Assembly: GCA_937925595.1 (NCBI GenBank)
Contig: CALALQ010000159.1
Location: 1 to 30,447, forward strand
Length of the DNA stretch: 30,447 nt
DNA from: an uncultured Demequina sp.
Lineage (GTDB): Bacteria > Actinomycetota > Actinomycetes > Actinomycetales > Demequinaceae
Direction of reading: 5' to 3'
The position numbers and the translations under genes are program-made. Below are positions 8,635 to 16,264 of the stretch, one piece after another (the stretch's first letter is position 1; each line of letters begins with the position of its first letter). The notes beneath the pieces are model-generated. The model saw only the letters and a list, made by a program, of their open reading frames with translations, was not told the DNA's origin and ran no database searches.

Positions 8635-9699
8635 GTGGCAGATCAGTCAGCAGTCAAAGCCGCCATCGAGGCGGCGATCGCGGCGACGATCGCCCAAACC
8701 TCCGCTTCCGTCGCGCCCACCGGTGATCGCGGCACCGAAATTGTCGATGCCGCTTCGCAGGCCGTCTCGGGCGGCAAGCGCATGCGCGCCGCGGCGCTCG
8801 TGACGAGCTACTTCGCCCACGGGGGCACCGATCTCGAGGCCGTTGCCCCCGTCGCCGCCGCGGTCGAGCTGTTCCAGGCTGCTGCGCTGGTCCACGACGA
8901 CGTCCTCGACGATTCCCACACGCGTCGCGGCAGACCAACGACGCATCTCACCTTCGCCGCGTCTCACCGCCGCCGGGCCGACGCTGGGGATCCCGAGCGC
9001 TTCGGCCTCGCCGGAGCGGTGCTCGCTGGGGATCTCGCGCTCGTCGCGGCGATGCGCGCGGTAGCGAGCGCTCCGCTTGGGCACGCGGGGGCAGTCACGA
9101 TGCGACTGTTCACTGATATGGCGGAGCTCGTGACGGCCGGCCAGTACCTCGACATGCGCATCGCCTCAGCGCCGCTGTCCGCGCTGCCCGATCAGGAGCA
9201 GGACATTCGGGCGACGATGCGCTCGAAGACCGCGTCCTATACCGCGGAGTTCCCGCTAGCGCTCGGCGCGGCAGCCGCCCGTGGCGAGGGCGCGCACATC
9301 GACTCGGCTCGCGAAGCCGGCGTGCCGGCAGGCATCGCGTTCCAGCTGCGCGATGACCTGCTCGGCATCGTGGGCGAGGCGGAAGTCACCGGCAAGCCGG
9401 TTGGCGGCGACATCAGGGAAGGCAAGCGCACCATCCCCCTGTGGCACGCCTGGACGCACACCGACGATGCGGGTCGCGCGGTCTTGAGGGCAGCGGTGGG
9501 CAACGGCGACGCTGATGATTCGCTCGTGCGCGACGCGATTGCTGTGATCGAGGAATCCGGCGCGATCAGCGCCGTTGAGTCGGAGATCGCGGGCCTCAGC
9601 GACAAGGCGTCAGCTCTGGTTGCGGACCTAGACCTGCCGCAAGAGCGACGCACTACTCTTGCTCAGCTGCTCGCCAACTGGGGAGAGCGCAGCTACTAG
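8635..9699 (+). CDS. idsA: Polyprenyl (geranylgeranyl/farnesyl-type) diphosphate synthase
   Basis: 354 residues of the trans-isoprenyl diphosphate synthase family, which condense isopentenyl diphosphate onto allylic diphosphates in the cytoplasm. The first aspartate-rich motif is HDDVLDDSHTRRG (D88, D89, D92) and the second is FQLRDDLLG (D240, D241), followed by GKPVGGDIREGKRTIPL. GGKRMRAA near residues 44-51 is the substrate-binding segment. Product chain length cannot be fixed from sequence; C15-C20 is likely, as for the IdsA group of actinobacteria. Position next to an Rv2175c-like gene matches the mycobacterial idsA2 neighbourhood as I remember it. The stop TAG at 9697-9699 shares a CTAG with the convergent gene's stop. 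Confidence 0.88.
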   Translation: MADQSAVKAAIEAAIAATIAQTSASVAPTGDRGTEIVDAASQAVSGGKRMRAAALVTSYFAHGGTDLEAVAPVAAAVELFQAAALVHDDVLDDSHTRRGRPTTHLTFAASHRRRADAGDPERFGLAGAVLAGDLALVAAMRAVASAPLGHAGAVTMRLFTDMAELVTAGQYLDMRIASAPLSALPDQEQDIRATMRSKTASYTAEFPLALGAAAARGEGAHIDSAREAGVPAGIAFQLRDDLLGIVGEAEVTGKPVGGDIREGKRTIPLWHAWTHTDDAGRAVLRAAVGNGDADDSLVRDAIAVIEESGAISAVESEIAGLSDKASALVADLDLPQERRTTLAQLLANWGERSY

Positions 9700-10046
9700 A
9701 GCAGCGCCTGCGCGAGCCTGCGCACGTGGGCCCGCTGGCCCGACCTGAGCGCCTCGAGAGGTGTCGTTCCCAACTCATCGGACTCCTCAAGGAGCCACTC
9801 GAGCGCGGCATCGTCTCCGAAGCCGGCGTCACGCAGCAGCGTGAGCGTGCCCTTGAGTGTGGGCAGCACCTCCGGACCGTTCTCCCCGTCGACGATGAAG
9901 GCCGCAGGCAGTTGCACGGTGTTGCGCTCTCCCCTGCGGGTCGACGCGAGCGCCCCTTCGCGAAGGAGCTCGCGCACCTGGGAAGCGGTGACACCAAGCC
10001 GATCAGCGAAGTCGGGAACAGTGAGCCAGTCGACGGAATCGGTCAT
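9696..10046 (-). CDS. Rv2175c-family DNA-binding protein
   Basis: 116 residues. The N-terminal half is a winged helix-turn-helix (WLTVPDFADRLGVTASQVRELLREGALASTRR) and the C-terminal part (PEVLPTLKGTLTLLRDAGFGDDAALEWLLEESDELGTTPLEAL) is the family's conserved second domain. In M. tuberculosis, Rv2175c is a DNA-binding substrate of the neighbouring kinase PknL, phosphorylated on an N-terminal threonine. The present protein lacks that long N-terminal extension. It does carry threonines at positions 2 and 9, so any phosphorylation site is speculative. ATG 10046 follows TACGCT by six bases, a leaderless arrangement. The pknL-type gene lies about 1.6 kb away, separated by the LysM transglycosylase gene, an insertion relative to mycobacteria. 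Confidence 0.82.
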   Translation of the reverse strand: MTDSVDWLTVPDFADRLGVTASQVRELLREGALASTRRGERNTVQLPAAFIVDGENGPEVLPTLKGTLTLLRDAGFGDDAALEWLLEESDELGTTPLEALRSGQRAHVRRLAQALL

Positions 10047-10052
10047 GGATCA

Positions 10053-10058
10053 AGCGTA
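10053..10058 (-). promoter_or_regulatory. -10 box (TACGCT) of the Rv2175c-like gene, leaderless type
   Basis: On the minus strand TACGCT ends six bases before ATG 10046. The upstream side is a C-rich tract (10060-10077 on the plus strand) leading into the large palindrome at 10079-10134. Confidence 0.5.
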
Positions 10059-10078
10059 TCCACCCCCACCCCACCCCA

Positions 10079-10134
10079 GTTGCGGTATCTGAGTGTCGCG
10101 AAACGGCCGTTTCGCGACACTCACGTACCGCAAC
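10079..10134. repeat. 56-bp near-perfect palindrome
   Basis: The left arm from GTTGCGGTA through GAGTGTCGCGAAACGG is mirrored on the right as CCGTTTCGCGACACTC through TACCGCAAC, centred between 10106 and 10107 with no loop. Twenty-six of 28 base pairs match; the two mismatches are 10088/10125 and 10089/10124. It lies between divergent promoters, so it is not placed as a simple terminator. It could be a dispersed palindromic (REP-like) element or a cruciform-forming site. Only one copy is seen in this window. Confidence 0.75.
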
Positions 10135-10139
10135 GGGTG

Positions 10140-10166
10140 AGGGCGGGGCGGGGCGGGGCGTGGGGC
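10140..10166 (+). other. G-run array with G-quadruplex potential
   Basis: Directly after the palindrome, five runs of three or four G are separated by one to three bases (GGGCGGGGCGGGGCGGGG then CGTGGGG). This satisfies the usual four-run G-quadruplex pattern on the plus strand. It lies about 30-55 bases upstream of the predicted -35 box of the LysM gene. Folding is not shown by sequence alone. Confidence 0.5.
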
Positions 10167-10195
10167 GGCGCGCGGTGCCCGGACGCGACGAGGGG

Positions 10196-10224
10196 TTGCC
10201 CTCCTCCACCTCCGGGGTTACAGT
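10196..10224 (+). promoter_or_regulatory. Promoter of the LysM transglycosylase gene
   Basis: TTGCCC (10196-10201), 17 bases, then TACAGT (10219-10224) form a credible SigA-type promoter. The predicted start near 10231 leaves a leader of about 48 bases with a strong GGAGGAG ribosome site at 10267-10273 before GTG 10279. The first 9-bp GTCACAnnn repeat begins inside the -10 box. Confidence 0.5.
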
Positions 10225-10258
10225 CACATGAGTCACATCTGTCACATCTGTAACACGC
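10223..10258 (+). promoter_or_regulatory. Four 9-bp direct repeats (GTCACAnnn), MtrA-box-like
   Basis: GTCACATGA (10223), GTCACATCT (10232), GTCACATCT (10241) and GTAACACGC (10250) follow each other head to tail without spacers. The MtrA response regulator of mycobacteria recognises two direct repeats of a 9-mer of the form GTCACAgcg, and MtrA controls cell-wall hydrolase genes in actinobacteria. The array overlaps the -10 box and transcription start, which would suit repression. Assignment to MtrA is inference. Confidence 0.6.
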
Positions 10259-10278
10259 AGACCCCGGAGGAGAGCATC

Positions 10279-11595
10279 GTGGCATCGTTCATCACCACGC
10301 CCGCCGGCGCGCGAACCGGCGCCATCAGCGCCGCAGCCGTCGTATCCGCAACCGGACTGATCGCCGCTCCGGCGCACGCCCAGGCTCCCGTTCAGGACAC
10401 GCCCCAGGCCGCGCCCATGACGACCACACTCCCCGCCCTGACCGTGTCTGCCCACGCCGTTGAGCGAGCCCTAGCGCCCACGGCCGCCCCCGTCGTTCTC
10501 GCAACGGCTCCCGCCGCCGTTCCCACGGCCGCGCAGGCCAAGAAGTCCGTGACCCACACCGTGGTGCGTGGAGACACCGTCTGGGACCTCGCCCGTCACT
10601 ACGGCTCCACAGTGACGGCGATCATCGACGCCAACGGCCTCGACAAGCGCGCCACCATTCACGTGGGCGACAAGATCACCATCCCCGGGGCCAAGGTGGC
10701 CTCCAGCCAGACCTCGAAGTCGTCCACCAAGAAGGCGTCAACCGCCACGCACACCGTTCGCAGCGGCGACACAGTGTGGGACCTCGCCAAGAAGTACGGC
10801 AGCACCGTCGACGCCATCGTCAAGGCCAACGACCTGGGATCTGCCGCGATCATCCATGTGGGCGACACACTCACCATCCCCGGCGCGAAGGCCTCCTCAA
10901 CCACCGTCGCGAAGACCAAGGCGACCAAGACCACCAAGGCGACCACAGCGTCGGCCCGCTACACCGTGAAGTCCGGCGACACGCTCAGCCGCATTGCGAC
11001 GAAATACGGCACCACCGTCTCCAAGCTCGCGAAGGTCAACGGCATCTCCAACCCCAGCCTCATCCGCGTAGGCCAGGTCCTCACCGTGCCCGGCTCCGTG
11101 CCCACGGGACTCGTCGGCGACACCTTCCTTGGCCGCACGTACCCCAAGGACGTGGTGAACGCGGCGAACCGCAACAAGCACACCCTCAACGGCATGAACG
11201 TGCCTAACCGGTCGCAAATGCGCGCCCTCGTCGAGAAGACCGCTCGCAAGCACGGAGTCGACCCCAAGCTCGCATTGGCGATCGCTTACCAGGAGTCCGG
11301 CTTCGACGCGCGCGCCGTCTCCCCCGCCAACGCGGTGGGTGTGATGCAGGTGATCCCCTCGACCGGCGCATGGATGTCGGCGGTCGCGGGCCGCGAGCTC
11401 GACCTGCTGGACCCCAACGACAACGTCACCGCTGGCGTCATGCTCCTCAAGTACCTCACGACTAACGCCAAGAACCTCGACGAGGCCATCGCCGGGTACT
11501 ACCAGGGCCTTGCCGGCGTGCGCAGCAACGGCATGAACCCCGACACCAAGAACTACGTCGCGGCTGTTCGCGCGCATATGAAGAAGTTCGGCTGA
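10279..11595 (+). CDS. Secreted LysM-domain lytic transglycosylase
   Basis: 438 residues from GTG 10279, which has a strong GGAGGAG ribosome site five bases upstream; an in-frame ATG at 10228 lies inside the 9-bp repeats and is rejected. A hydrophobic N-terminal segment ending APAHAQA is a signal peptide. After an Ala/Pro-rich linker come three LysM domains for peptidoglycan binding: [36 protein letters not shown] and [18 protein letters not shown]. They are separated by Ser/Thr/Lys linkers. The C-terminal domain is a lysozyme-like SLT fold: [19 protein letters not shown], with the ES catalytic glutamate, then [13 protein letters not shown] and AIAGYYQG. It should cleave glycan strands outside the cell. 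It sits between the Rv2175c-like and PknL-type genes, linking wall turnover with the muropeptide-sensing kinase. Confidence 0.9.
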   Translation: MASFITTPAGARTGAISAAAVVSATGLIAAPAHAQAPVQDTPQAAPMTTTLPALTVSAHAVERALAPTAAPVVLATAPAAVPTAAQAKKSVTHTVVRGDTVWDLARHYGSTVTAIIDANGLDKRATIHVGDKITIPGAKVASSQTSKSSTKKASTATHTVRSGDTVWDLAKKYGSTVDAIVKANDLGSAAIIHVGDTLTIPGAKASSTTVAKTKATKTTKATTASARYTVKSGDTLSRIATKYGTTVSKLAKVNGISNPSLIRVGQVLTVPGSVPTGLVGDTFLGRTYPKDVVNAANRNKHTLNGMNVPNRSQMRALVEKTARKHGVDPKLALAIAYQESGFDARAVSPANAVGVMQVIPSTGAWMSAVAGRELDLLDPNDNVTAGVMLLKYLTTNAKNLDEAIAGYYQGLAGVRSNGMNPDTKNYVAAVRAHMKKFG

Positions 11596-11643
11596 GTTCG
11601 CCGCGCCCGCGAGCGCTCCCCCAAGCCATCACGTCCGCAGACC

Positions 11644-11649
11644 TAGAAT
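11644..11649 (+). promoter_or_regulatory. -10 box (TAGAAT) of pknL, leaderless type
   Basis: TAGAAT ends six bases before the GTG start at 11656, without a Shine-Dalgarno sequence. It lies about 50 bases after the LysM gene stop, so the kinase gene can be transcribed independently. Confidence 0.6.
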
Positions 11650-11655
11650 GAGACC

Positions 11656-13611
11656 GTGTCCGAGACGTTGACCGACCCTCTGCTCGGGCGCGTCGTCGAC
11701 GGGCGATACGAGATCCGCGAGCACGTCGCGACCGGCGGCATGGCCACCGTGTACCTGGCGTTCGACCGCAGGCTCGAGCGTGAGGTGGCGCTCAAGGCCA
11801 TGCATCAGCCGCTCGTCGAAGACGACGCGTCCCGAGAGTTCGTCGCGCGCTTCCGCCGTGAAGCCAAGTCCGCGGCACGCCTCACCCATCCGGGCATCGT
11901 CCACGTCTACGACCAGGGCATCGACGGCGAACTGTCGTACCTGACCATGGAGTACGTGCGCGGAGAGAATCTGCGCTCCCGCATCGCCCACGAAGGCACT
12001 CTTCCCGTTGGCGAAGCGCTCGCTCTCGCCGACGCCATCCTCGATGCCCTCGCGGCCGCGCACCGGTTGGGCCTTGTCCACCGCGATGTGAAGCCAGAGA
12101 ACGTGCTCATCGACACGGACGGACGCGCTCGGATCAGCGACTTCGGACTCGCTCGCGCCGTCACCGAGGTGGGATCGCGAGCGGACACCGTCATCATGGG
12201 CAGCCCCGGCTACCTCGCTCCCGAACTGCTCTCGATGGGTTCCGCAGGGCCATCGATCGACGTCTACGCGGTTGGCGTGATGCTCTTCGAGATGGTCACG
12301 GGCCGCCACCCCTTCACGGGCGAGTCGTCGATCGAGATCGCCTCCAAGCACGTTCACGAGGACGTCCCCACACCATCCACCTTCGCCCCATGGCTTCCCA
12401 CCGAGTTCGACGACCTCGTAGGCGTCCTCGCCTCTCGCGATCCTGCAGAGCGCCCGGCCGACGCTGCGGCCGCCTTGGTCTTGGTGCGCTCCACTCGTGC
12501 GGTGATGGACGACCCCACCCTCGACCGTCGCGCCGATCCCCCGTCTGGCGCCTTCGCGATCACTCGTGACCCTGACGCCACGATGGTGCTCGACACCCCG
12601 GCGGCCGGCGCCACCGTGGCCCTGCCGGTCGGAATCGGCCGGCCGTTCGCGAGCACCGGCGTCATCGACGCCGAGCTGATTGACGAGGATCCGGACGCGA
12701 AGCCGCCCCAGCCGCACCAGCGTCGGGCCGCCTGGTGGGTGGTCTCGATCCTCGCCGTCCTCGTGGTGCTCGGCGGCGCCGCGCTGTGGTGGTACAACGC
12801 GATCGGACCTGGCGCCTACACGACTGTGCCCTCTGTAGCGGGACAGACCCAGCAGGATGCCGAGCGGGTGCTCGACGCCGCTGGCTTCACCGTCACGATC
12901 GACAAGGTCAACGATGACGACGTTCCGGAGGGCTGGGCGATCGGCACAGACCCCAAGGCGCAGGCTCGCGTGCTCAAGGACTCCGAGGTCAAACTCATCG
13001 TCTCGCTGGGTCCGCTCATGCTCGACGTGCCCTCGGTGCTGGGAAAGCAGCAGGACGAAGCGACCAAGATTCTCAAGGATGCGGGATTCACCGTGGGTGA
13101 TCCCGTGCTCGAGCATCGCGACCTCGATCCCAAGGGTGAGGTGCTCGCCTCGTCGCCGGAGGCGGGAGAGACGGTGCGTCACGACACCGTCATCATCCTC
13201 ACGGTGTCCGATGGCCCCGCGCCCATCAAGTACCCCAAGGTCATTGGTGAGACCGAGGAAGACGCCTTGGCGATCCTCGACGAGGACGCGCTCAAGGTCA
13301 CGATCGAGCGCGAGCGCACAGACGATGCACCCAAGGGCGTCGTGTTCAAGCAGGACCCCAAGGCCGGTGCCGAGGGGTTCCGGCTGGGCAAGATCACCAT
13401 CTGGGTCTCCGAGGGTCCTCCCCTCGTGACCGTCGATGACTATGTGGGCATGAGCTACGACGACGGCGTCGCCGCAGCCAAGGCAGACGGTCTCAAGGTG
13501 AACACCTACGGCTACTGGCCGTGGTCAAGCAAGAACACGATCGTCGGTCAGAGCATCGAACCCAATCAGCAGGTGGAGAAGGGCACCACCATCACGCTGC
13601 GCTACAACTAG
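11656..13611 (+). CDS. pknL: PknL-type Ser/Thr protein kinase with four PASTA domains
   Basis: 651 residues. The Hanks-type kinase domain (about 17-280) has the glycine loop ATGGMATVY, catalytic lysine in VALK (K47), HRDVKPEN (D144) and DFG (D162-G164), then GSPGYLAPE. A juxtamembrane segment with acidic and Thr/Ser residues leads to one transmembrane helix (about 358-380). The outside part carries four PASTA repeats (about 387-651; each with the VPxxxGxxxxxA pattern, the third and fourth degenerate), which in this family bind muropeptides or lipid II. The M. tuberculosis PknL lacks PASTA domains, as far as I recall, whereas corynebacterial PknL has them. The final repeat contains an unusual YGYWPWSSKN segment. 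It converges with aroG, the two stops being three bases apart. Confidence 0.9.
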   Translation: MSETLTDPLLGRVVDGRYEIREHVATGGMATVYLAFDRRLEREVALKAMHQPLVEDDASREFVARFRREAKSAARLTHPGIVHVYDQGIDGELSYLTMEYVRGENLRSRIAHEGTLPVGEALALADAILDALAAAHRLGLVHRDVKPENVLIDTDGRARISDFGLARAVTEVGSRADTVIMGSPGYLAPELLSMGSAGPSIDVYAVGVMLFEMVTGRHPFTGESSIEIASKHVHEDVPTPSTFAPWLPTEFDDLVGVLASRDPAERPADAAAALVLVRSTRAVMDDPTLDRRADPPSGAFAITRDPDATMVLDTPAAGATVALPVGIGRPFASTGVIDAELIDEDPDAKPPQPHQRRAAWWVVSILAVLVVLGGAALWWYNAIGPGAYTTVPSVAGQTQQDAERVLDAAGFTVTIDKVNDDDVPEGWAIGTDPKAQARVLKDSEVKLIVSLGPLMLDVPSVLGKQQDEATKILKDAGFTVGDPVLEHRDLDPKGEVLASSPEAGETVRHDTVIILTVSDGPAPIKYPKVIGETEEDALAILDEDALKVTIERERTDDAPKGVVFKQDPKAGAEGFRLGKITIWVSEGPPLVTVDDYVGMSYDDGVAAAKADGLKVNTYGYWPWSSKNTIVGQSIEPNQQVEKGTTITLRYN

Positions 13612-13614
13612 CGG

Positions 13615-14988
13615 CTAGATGGGCTCCACGCGCGGCGAGCGCTTGGCAAGCAGCTCCGAGACCAGGAACGCGAGCTCGAGCGACTGCTGGTGGTTGAGTC
13701 GCGGATCCACCTTGGTCTCGTAGCGCAGCGCGAGCGATGCGTCGTCGATCTCCTCGGTGCCGCCAAGGATCTCCGTGACATCGTCACCCGTGAGCTCCAC
13801 GAGCAGACCACCTGGCACGGTGCCAGCGGCCTCGTGCACCTCGAAGAAGCCCGTGACCTCGTCGAGGATCGTCTCGAACCTGCGGGTCTTGTAGCCGGAC
13901 TCAGAGGTGAAGGTGTTGCCGTGCATCGGGTCGGAAAGCCACGTGACGTTCACGCCAGCGTCGCGCACCGCCTCGACGAGCGGCGGCAGATTGTCGCGGA
14001 TCTTGTCGGCGCCCATGCGAGCGATGAGGGTCAGACGGCCCTCAATGTTGTCCGGGTTGAGCTTCTCCGCGAGCGCGAGCGCCTCAGCAGGCGTGGCGGT
14101 GGGGCCAAGCTTCACACCGATGGGGTTGTGAATCTTCGACATGAACTCCACGTGCGCGCCATCGAGGTCGCGAGTGCGCTCACCGATCCAGATGAAGTGC
14201 GCGCTGCAGTCGTACGGCAGGTCAGAGCGAGAGTCGATGCGCGTCAGGGCCCGCTCGTAATCGAGCAGCAGCGCCTCGTGAGAGGCGAACAGGTCAACCG
14301 TCTTGAGGGCATCGAAGTCGCCGCCGGCGGCGCCCATGAAGCGCACTGCGCGGTCGATCTCCGCTGCCATGCGCTCGTAGCGCGCGTAGGCGGGGTTCGC
14401 AGCGAAGCCGCGGTTCCATGCATGCACGCGGCGCAGGTCAGCGAAGCCACCGTGCGTGAACGCGCGCACGAGGTTGAGCGTCGATGCGGAGACGTTGTAC
14501 GCGTCCATCATGCGCTCGGGGTTGGGAATGCGAGCCTCAGGCGTGAATGCCGACGAATTGATGATGTCGCCGCGGTACGCGGGAAGGGTCACGCCATCGC
14601 GAGTCTCGGTGTCCGAGGAGCGCGGCTTCGCGTACTGACCCGCGAGACGCCCGATCTTGATGACCGGAGTGGACGCGCCGTACGTCAGGATGACCGCCAT
14701 CTGCAGGATCGTCTTGATCTTGTTGCGAATCCGGTCGGCGGTGGCCTCCGCGAAGATCTCCGCGCAGTCGCCGCCCTGGAGCACAAACGCCTCGCCGCGC
14801 CCCGCGGCTGCAAGGTGACCGCGCAGAACGTCCGCCTCACCCGCGAAAACCAACGGTGGCACGCGCTCAAGGCGAGCTTTGACGCGCGCCAAAGCCTCAG
14901 CGTCGGGCCATTGCGGCTGCTGCTTGGCCTCTTTGGTCAGGTACGAGTCGACGCCGGCCGCAGCGAGCTTGTCCCCCATCTCGCTCAT
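13615..14988 (-). CDS. aroG: Class II 3-deoxy-D-arabino-heptulosonate 7-phosphate synthase
   Basis: 457 residues, the usual length of class II (plant/actinobacterial) DAHP synthases, which condense phosphoenolpyruvate and erythrose 4-phosphate in the first shikimate step. Family segments are clear: QPQWPDAEAL and PPLVFAGEADVLRG near the start, FVLQGGDCAE (metal-binding cysteine region), GQYAKPRSSDTE, LPAYRGDIIN, the FIWIGERTR segment, HVEFMSKIHNPIGVKLGPT, LIARMGADKIRDNLPPL, VTWLSDPMHGNTF and GGLLVELTGDDVTEILGG. The start is ATG 14988, which overlaps the stop of the phosphofructokinase gene as ATGA. The downstream ATG at 14979 is an alternative. Translational coupling to a glycolytic enzyme is notable because both act on the phosphoenolpyruvate supply. 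It converges with pknL at three bases. Confidence 0.93.
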   Translation of the reverse strand: MSEMGDKLAAAGVDSYLTKEAKQQPQWPDAEALARVKARLERVPPLVFAGEADVLRGHLAAAGRGEAFVLQGGDCAEIFAEATADRIRNKIKTILQMAVILTYGASTPVIKIGRLAGQYAKPRSSDTETRDGVTLPAYRGDIINSSAFTPEARIPNPERMMDAYNVSASTLNLVRAFTHGGFADLRRVHAWNRGFAANPAYARYERMAAEIDRAVRFMGAAGGDFDALKTVDLFASHEALLLDYERALTRIDSRSDLPYDCSAHFIWIGERTRDLDGAHVEFMSKIHNPIGVKLGPTATPAEALALAEKLNPDNIEGRLTLIARMGADKIRDNLPPLVEAVRDAGVNVTWLSDPMHGNTFTSESGYKTRRFETILDEVTGFFEVHEAAGTVPGGLLVELTGDDVTEILGGTEEIDDASLALRYETKVDPRLNHQQSLELAFLVSELLAKRSPRVEPI

Positions 14989-16187
14989 GACGACTGGCCG
15001 ATGTCCGCGAGCAGCTCGCCGAACCACTTCTGGCTGACGTCGAACGGCTTGTGGCCCGCGATGCGCGGGAACGCGATCGCCTTGAGACGGTCGCCGTCCT
15101 CCTCGTCGTGGCCCACCACGCCGGACTCGCCGCGCAGGGCACACTCCACCGCGTAGTCGGTCATCGACTTGATGAGGCGCAGGTCCTCGGGGTTGGCCTT
15201 CGCAGAACGCGAGAAGTAGCCGGACTTCTGCACCATGACCTTCTCCGCACCCAGTCGCTCCGCGAACTGCTTCGCGAACCAGGCGCCGGGGTTGATGGTG
15301 TCGAGGCGCACGTGGCCGAACGCGTCGCGCAGCACCTCGCCGCCTGCCTCCTCGATCTCCTTGATGATCTCGGGGACGCCCGCACCCTCGGACAGGAAGA
15401 TGTTGACATTGCCCACCGTGTCCATGACCTCCTTGAGGCGCACGGCCTCAGCGTCGAGGTCGATGGGGGCCTCAGGCACGTACACGGCGTGGATGTCCCA
15501 GCGCTCCTTGGACAGGCCGATCTCGGGAACCCACTTGCGGGTCTCGAGCCACTCGCGGTACTTCACGGCCGACGCTGCGGTCAGCCAGCCGCACGCGCGA
15601 CCCATGACCTCGTGAACGATGAGCATGCGGGGACCCGAGCGGTGCTCGCCGATGACGTTCTGCGCGAACAGCGACGTCTGCTCTGCGGCACTCCACGCGC
15701 CGAGGCTCTGACGGATCGGGACCACGTCGTTGTCGATTGTCTTGGGAAGGCCCACGACGGTGAGGCCGTAGTCGTTCTGCGCGAGGTACGCGGCAAGGTC
15801 CGCGGCCGTGGTGTTGGTGTCATCGCCACCGATCGTGTGCAACACGTCGACGCCGTCCTTCACCAGCTGCTCGGCAGCAACGTGCAGCGGGTCCTGACCC
15901 TCCTGAACAAGGCCGCGCTTGACGCAGTCCTCGACATTGGTGAGCTTGACGCGAGAGTTGCCGATGGGCGAGCCGCCGAACTCGTGAAGGATGCCCGCGT
16001 GCTTGCGCACCTCGTCGGTGATCTGCACGCTCTCACCCTTGAGCAGACCCCAATATCCGTGCTGGTACGCGATGATCTCGACTTCGGGAGCGACCTCCGT
16101 GTAGCGCTCGATGAGGCCGCCGACGGCGGACGACAGGCAGGGGGCGAAACCTCCGGCGGTGAGCAGGGCGACACGGCGAACCGACAT
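14985..16187 (-). CDS. pfp: Pyrophosphate-dependent 6-phosphofructokinase
   Basis: 400 residues. It phosphorylates fructose 6-phosphate reversibly in the cytoplasm. Two residues mark the PPi rather than ATP type: GGDDTNT (D122-D123, where ATP enzymes have GGDGS) and PKTIDND (K149, where ATP enzymes have PGTIDND). MGRACGWLTAASA and the sugar-binding region follow. The length fits the roughly 400-residue PPi-PFK group known from propionibacteria. The start ATG 16187 has AAAGG seven bases upstream; the ATG at 16223 would overlap the -10 box and is rejected. A TAGAAT box at 16227-16222 gives a leader of about 30 bases. Its TGA stop overlaps the aroG start by four bases. Confidence 0.9.
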   Translation of the reverse strand: MSVRRVALLTAGGFAPCLSSAVGGLIERYTEVAPEVEIIAYQHGYWGLLKGESVQITDEVRKHAGILHEFGGSPIGNSRVKLTNVEDCVKRGLVQEGQDPLHVAAEQLVKDGVDVLHTIGGDDTNTTAADLAAYLAQNDYGLTVVGLPKTIDNDVVPIRQSLGAWSAAEQTSLFAQNVIGEHRSGPRMLIVHEVMGRACGWLTAASAVKYREWLETRKWVPEIGLSKERWDIHAVYVPEAPIDLDAEAVRLKEVMDTVGNVNIFLSEGAGVPEIIKEIEEAGGEVLRDAFGHVRLDTINPGAWFAKQFAERLGAEKVMVQKSGYFSRSAKANPEDLRLIKSMTDYAVECALRGESGVVGHDEEDGDRLKAIAFPRIAGHKPFDVSQKWFGELLADIGQSS

Positions 16188-16221
16188 GACGAACCTTTCG
16201 AAGTTGTGAGAATTCCCGCCC

Positions 16222-16227
16222 ATTCTA
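16222..16227 (-). promoter_or_regulatory. -10 box (TAGAAT) of pfp-aroG
   Basis: TAGAAT on the minus strand lies 34 bases before the pfp ATG, leaving room for the AAAGG ribosome site. A G/C tract separates it from plsC upstream, so pfp-aroG can be expressed apart from glk-plsC. Confidence 0.5.
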
Positions 16228-16264
16228 GGGGTGGGGCGGGTCTAGCGATGCAGGGACTTGGGTC

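Noticed and set aside
10223..10258. Possible CRISPR-like or minisatellite repeats
   Set aside because: Units are 9 bp without spacers and lie on a promoter; a protein-binding array explains them better.
10228..10278. ATG 10228 as start of the LysM protein ([11 protein letters not shown] extension)
   Set aside because: It lies within the 9-bp repeats, lacks a ribosome site, and would spoil the signal peptide; GTG 10279 has GGAGGAG upstream.
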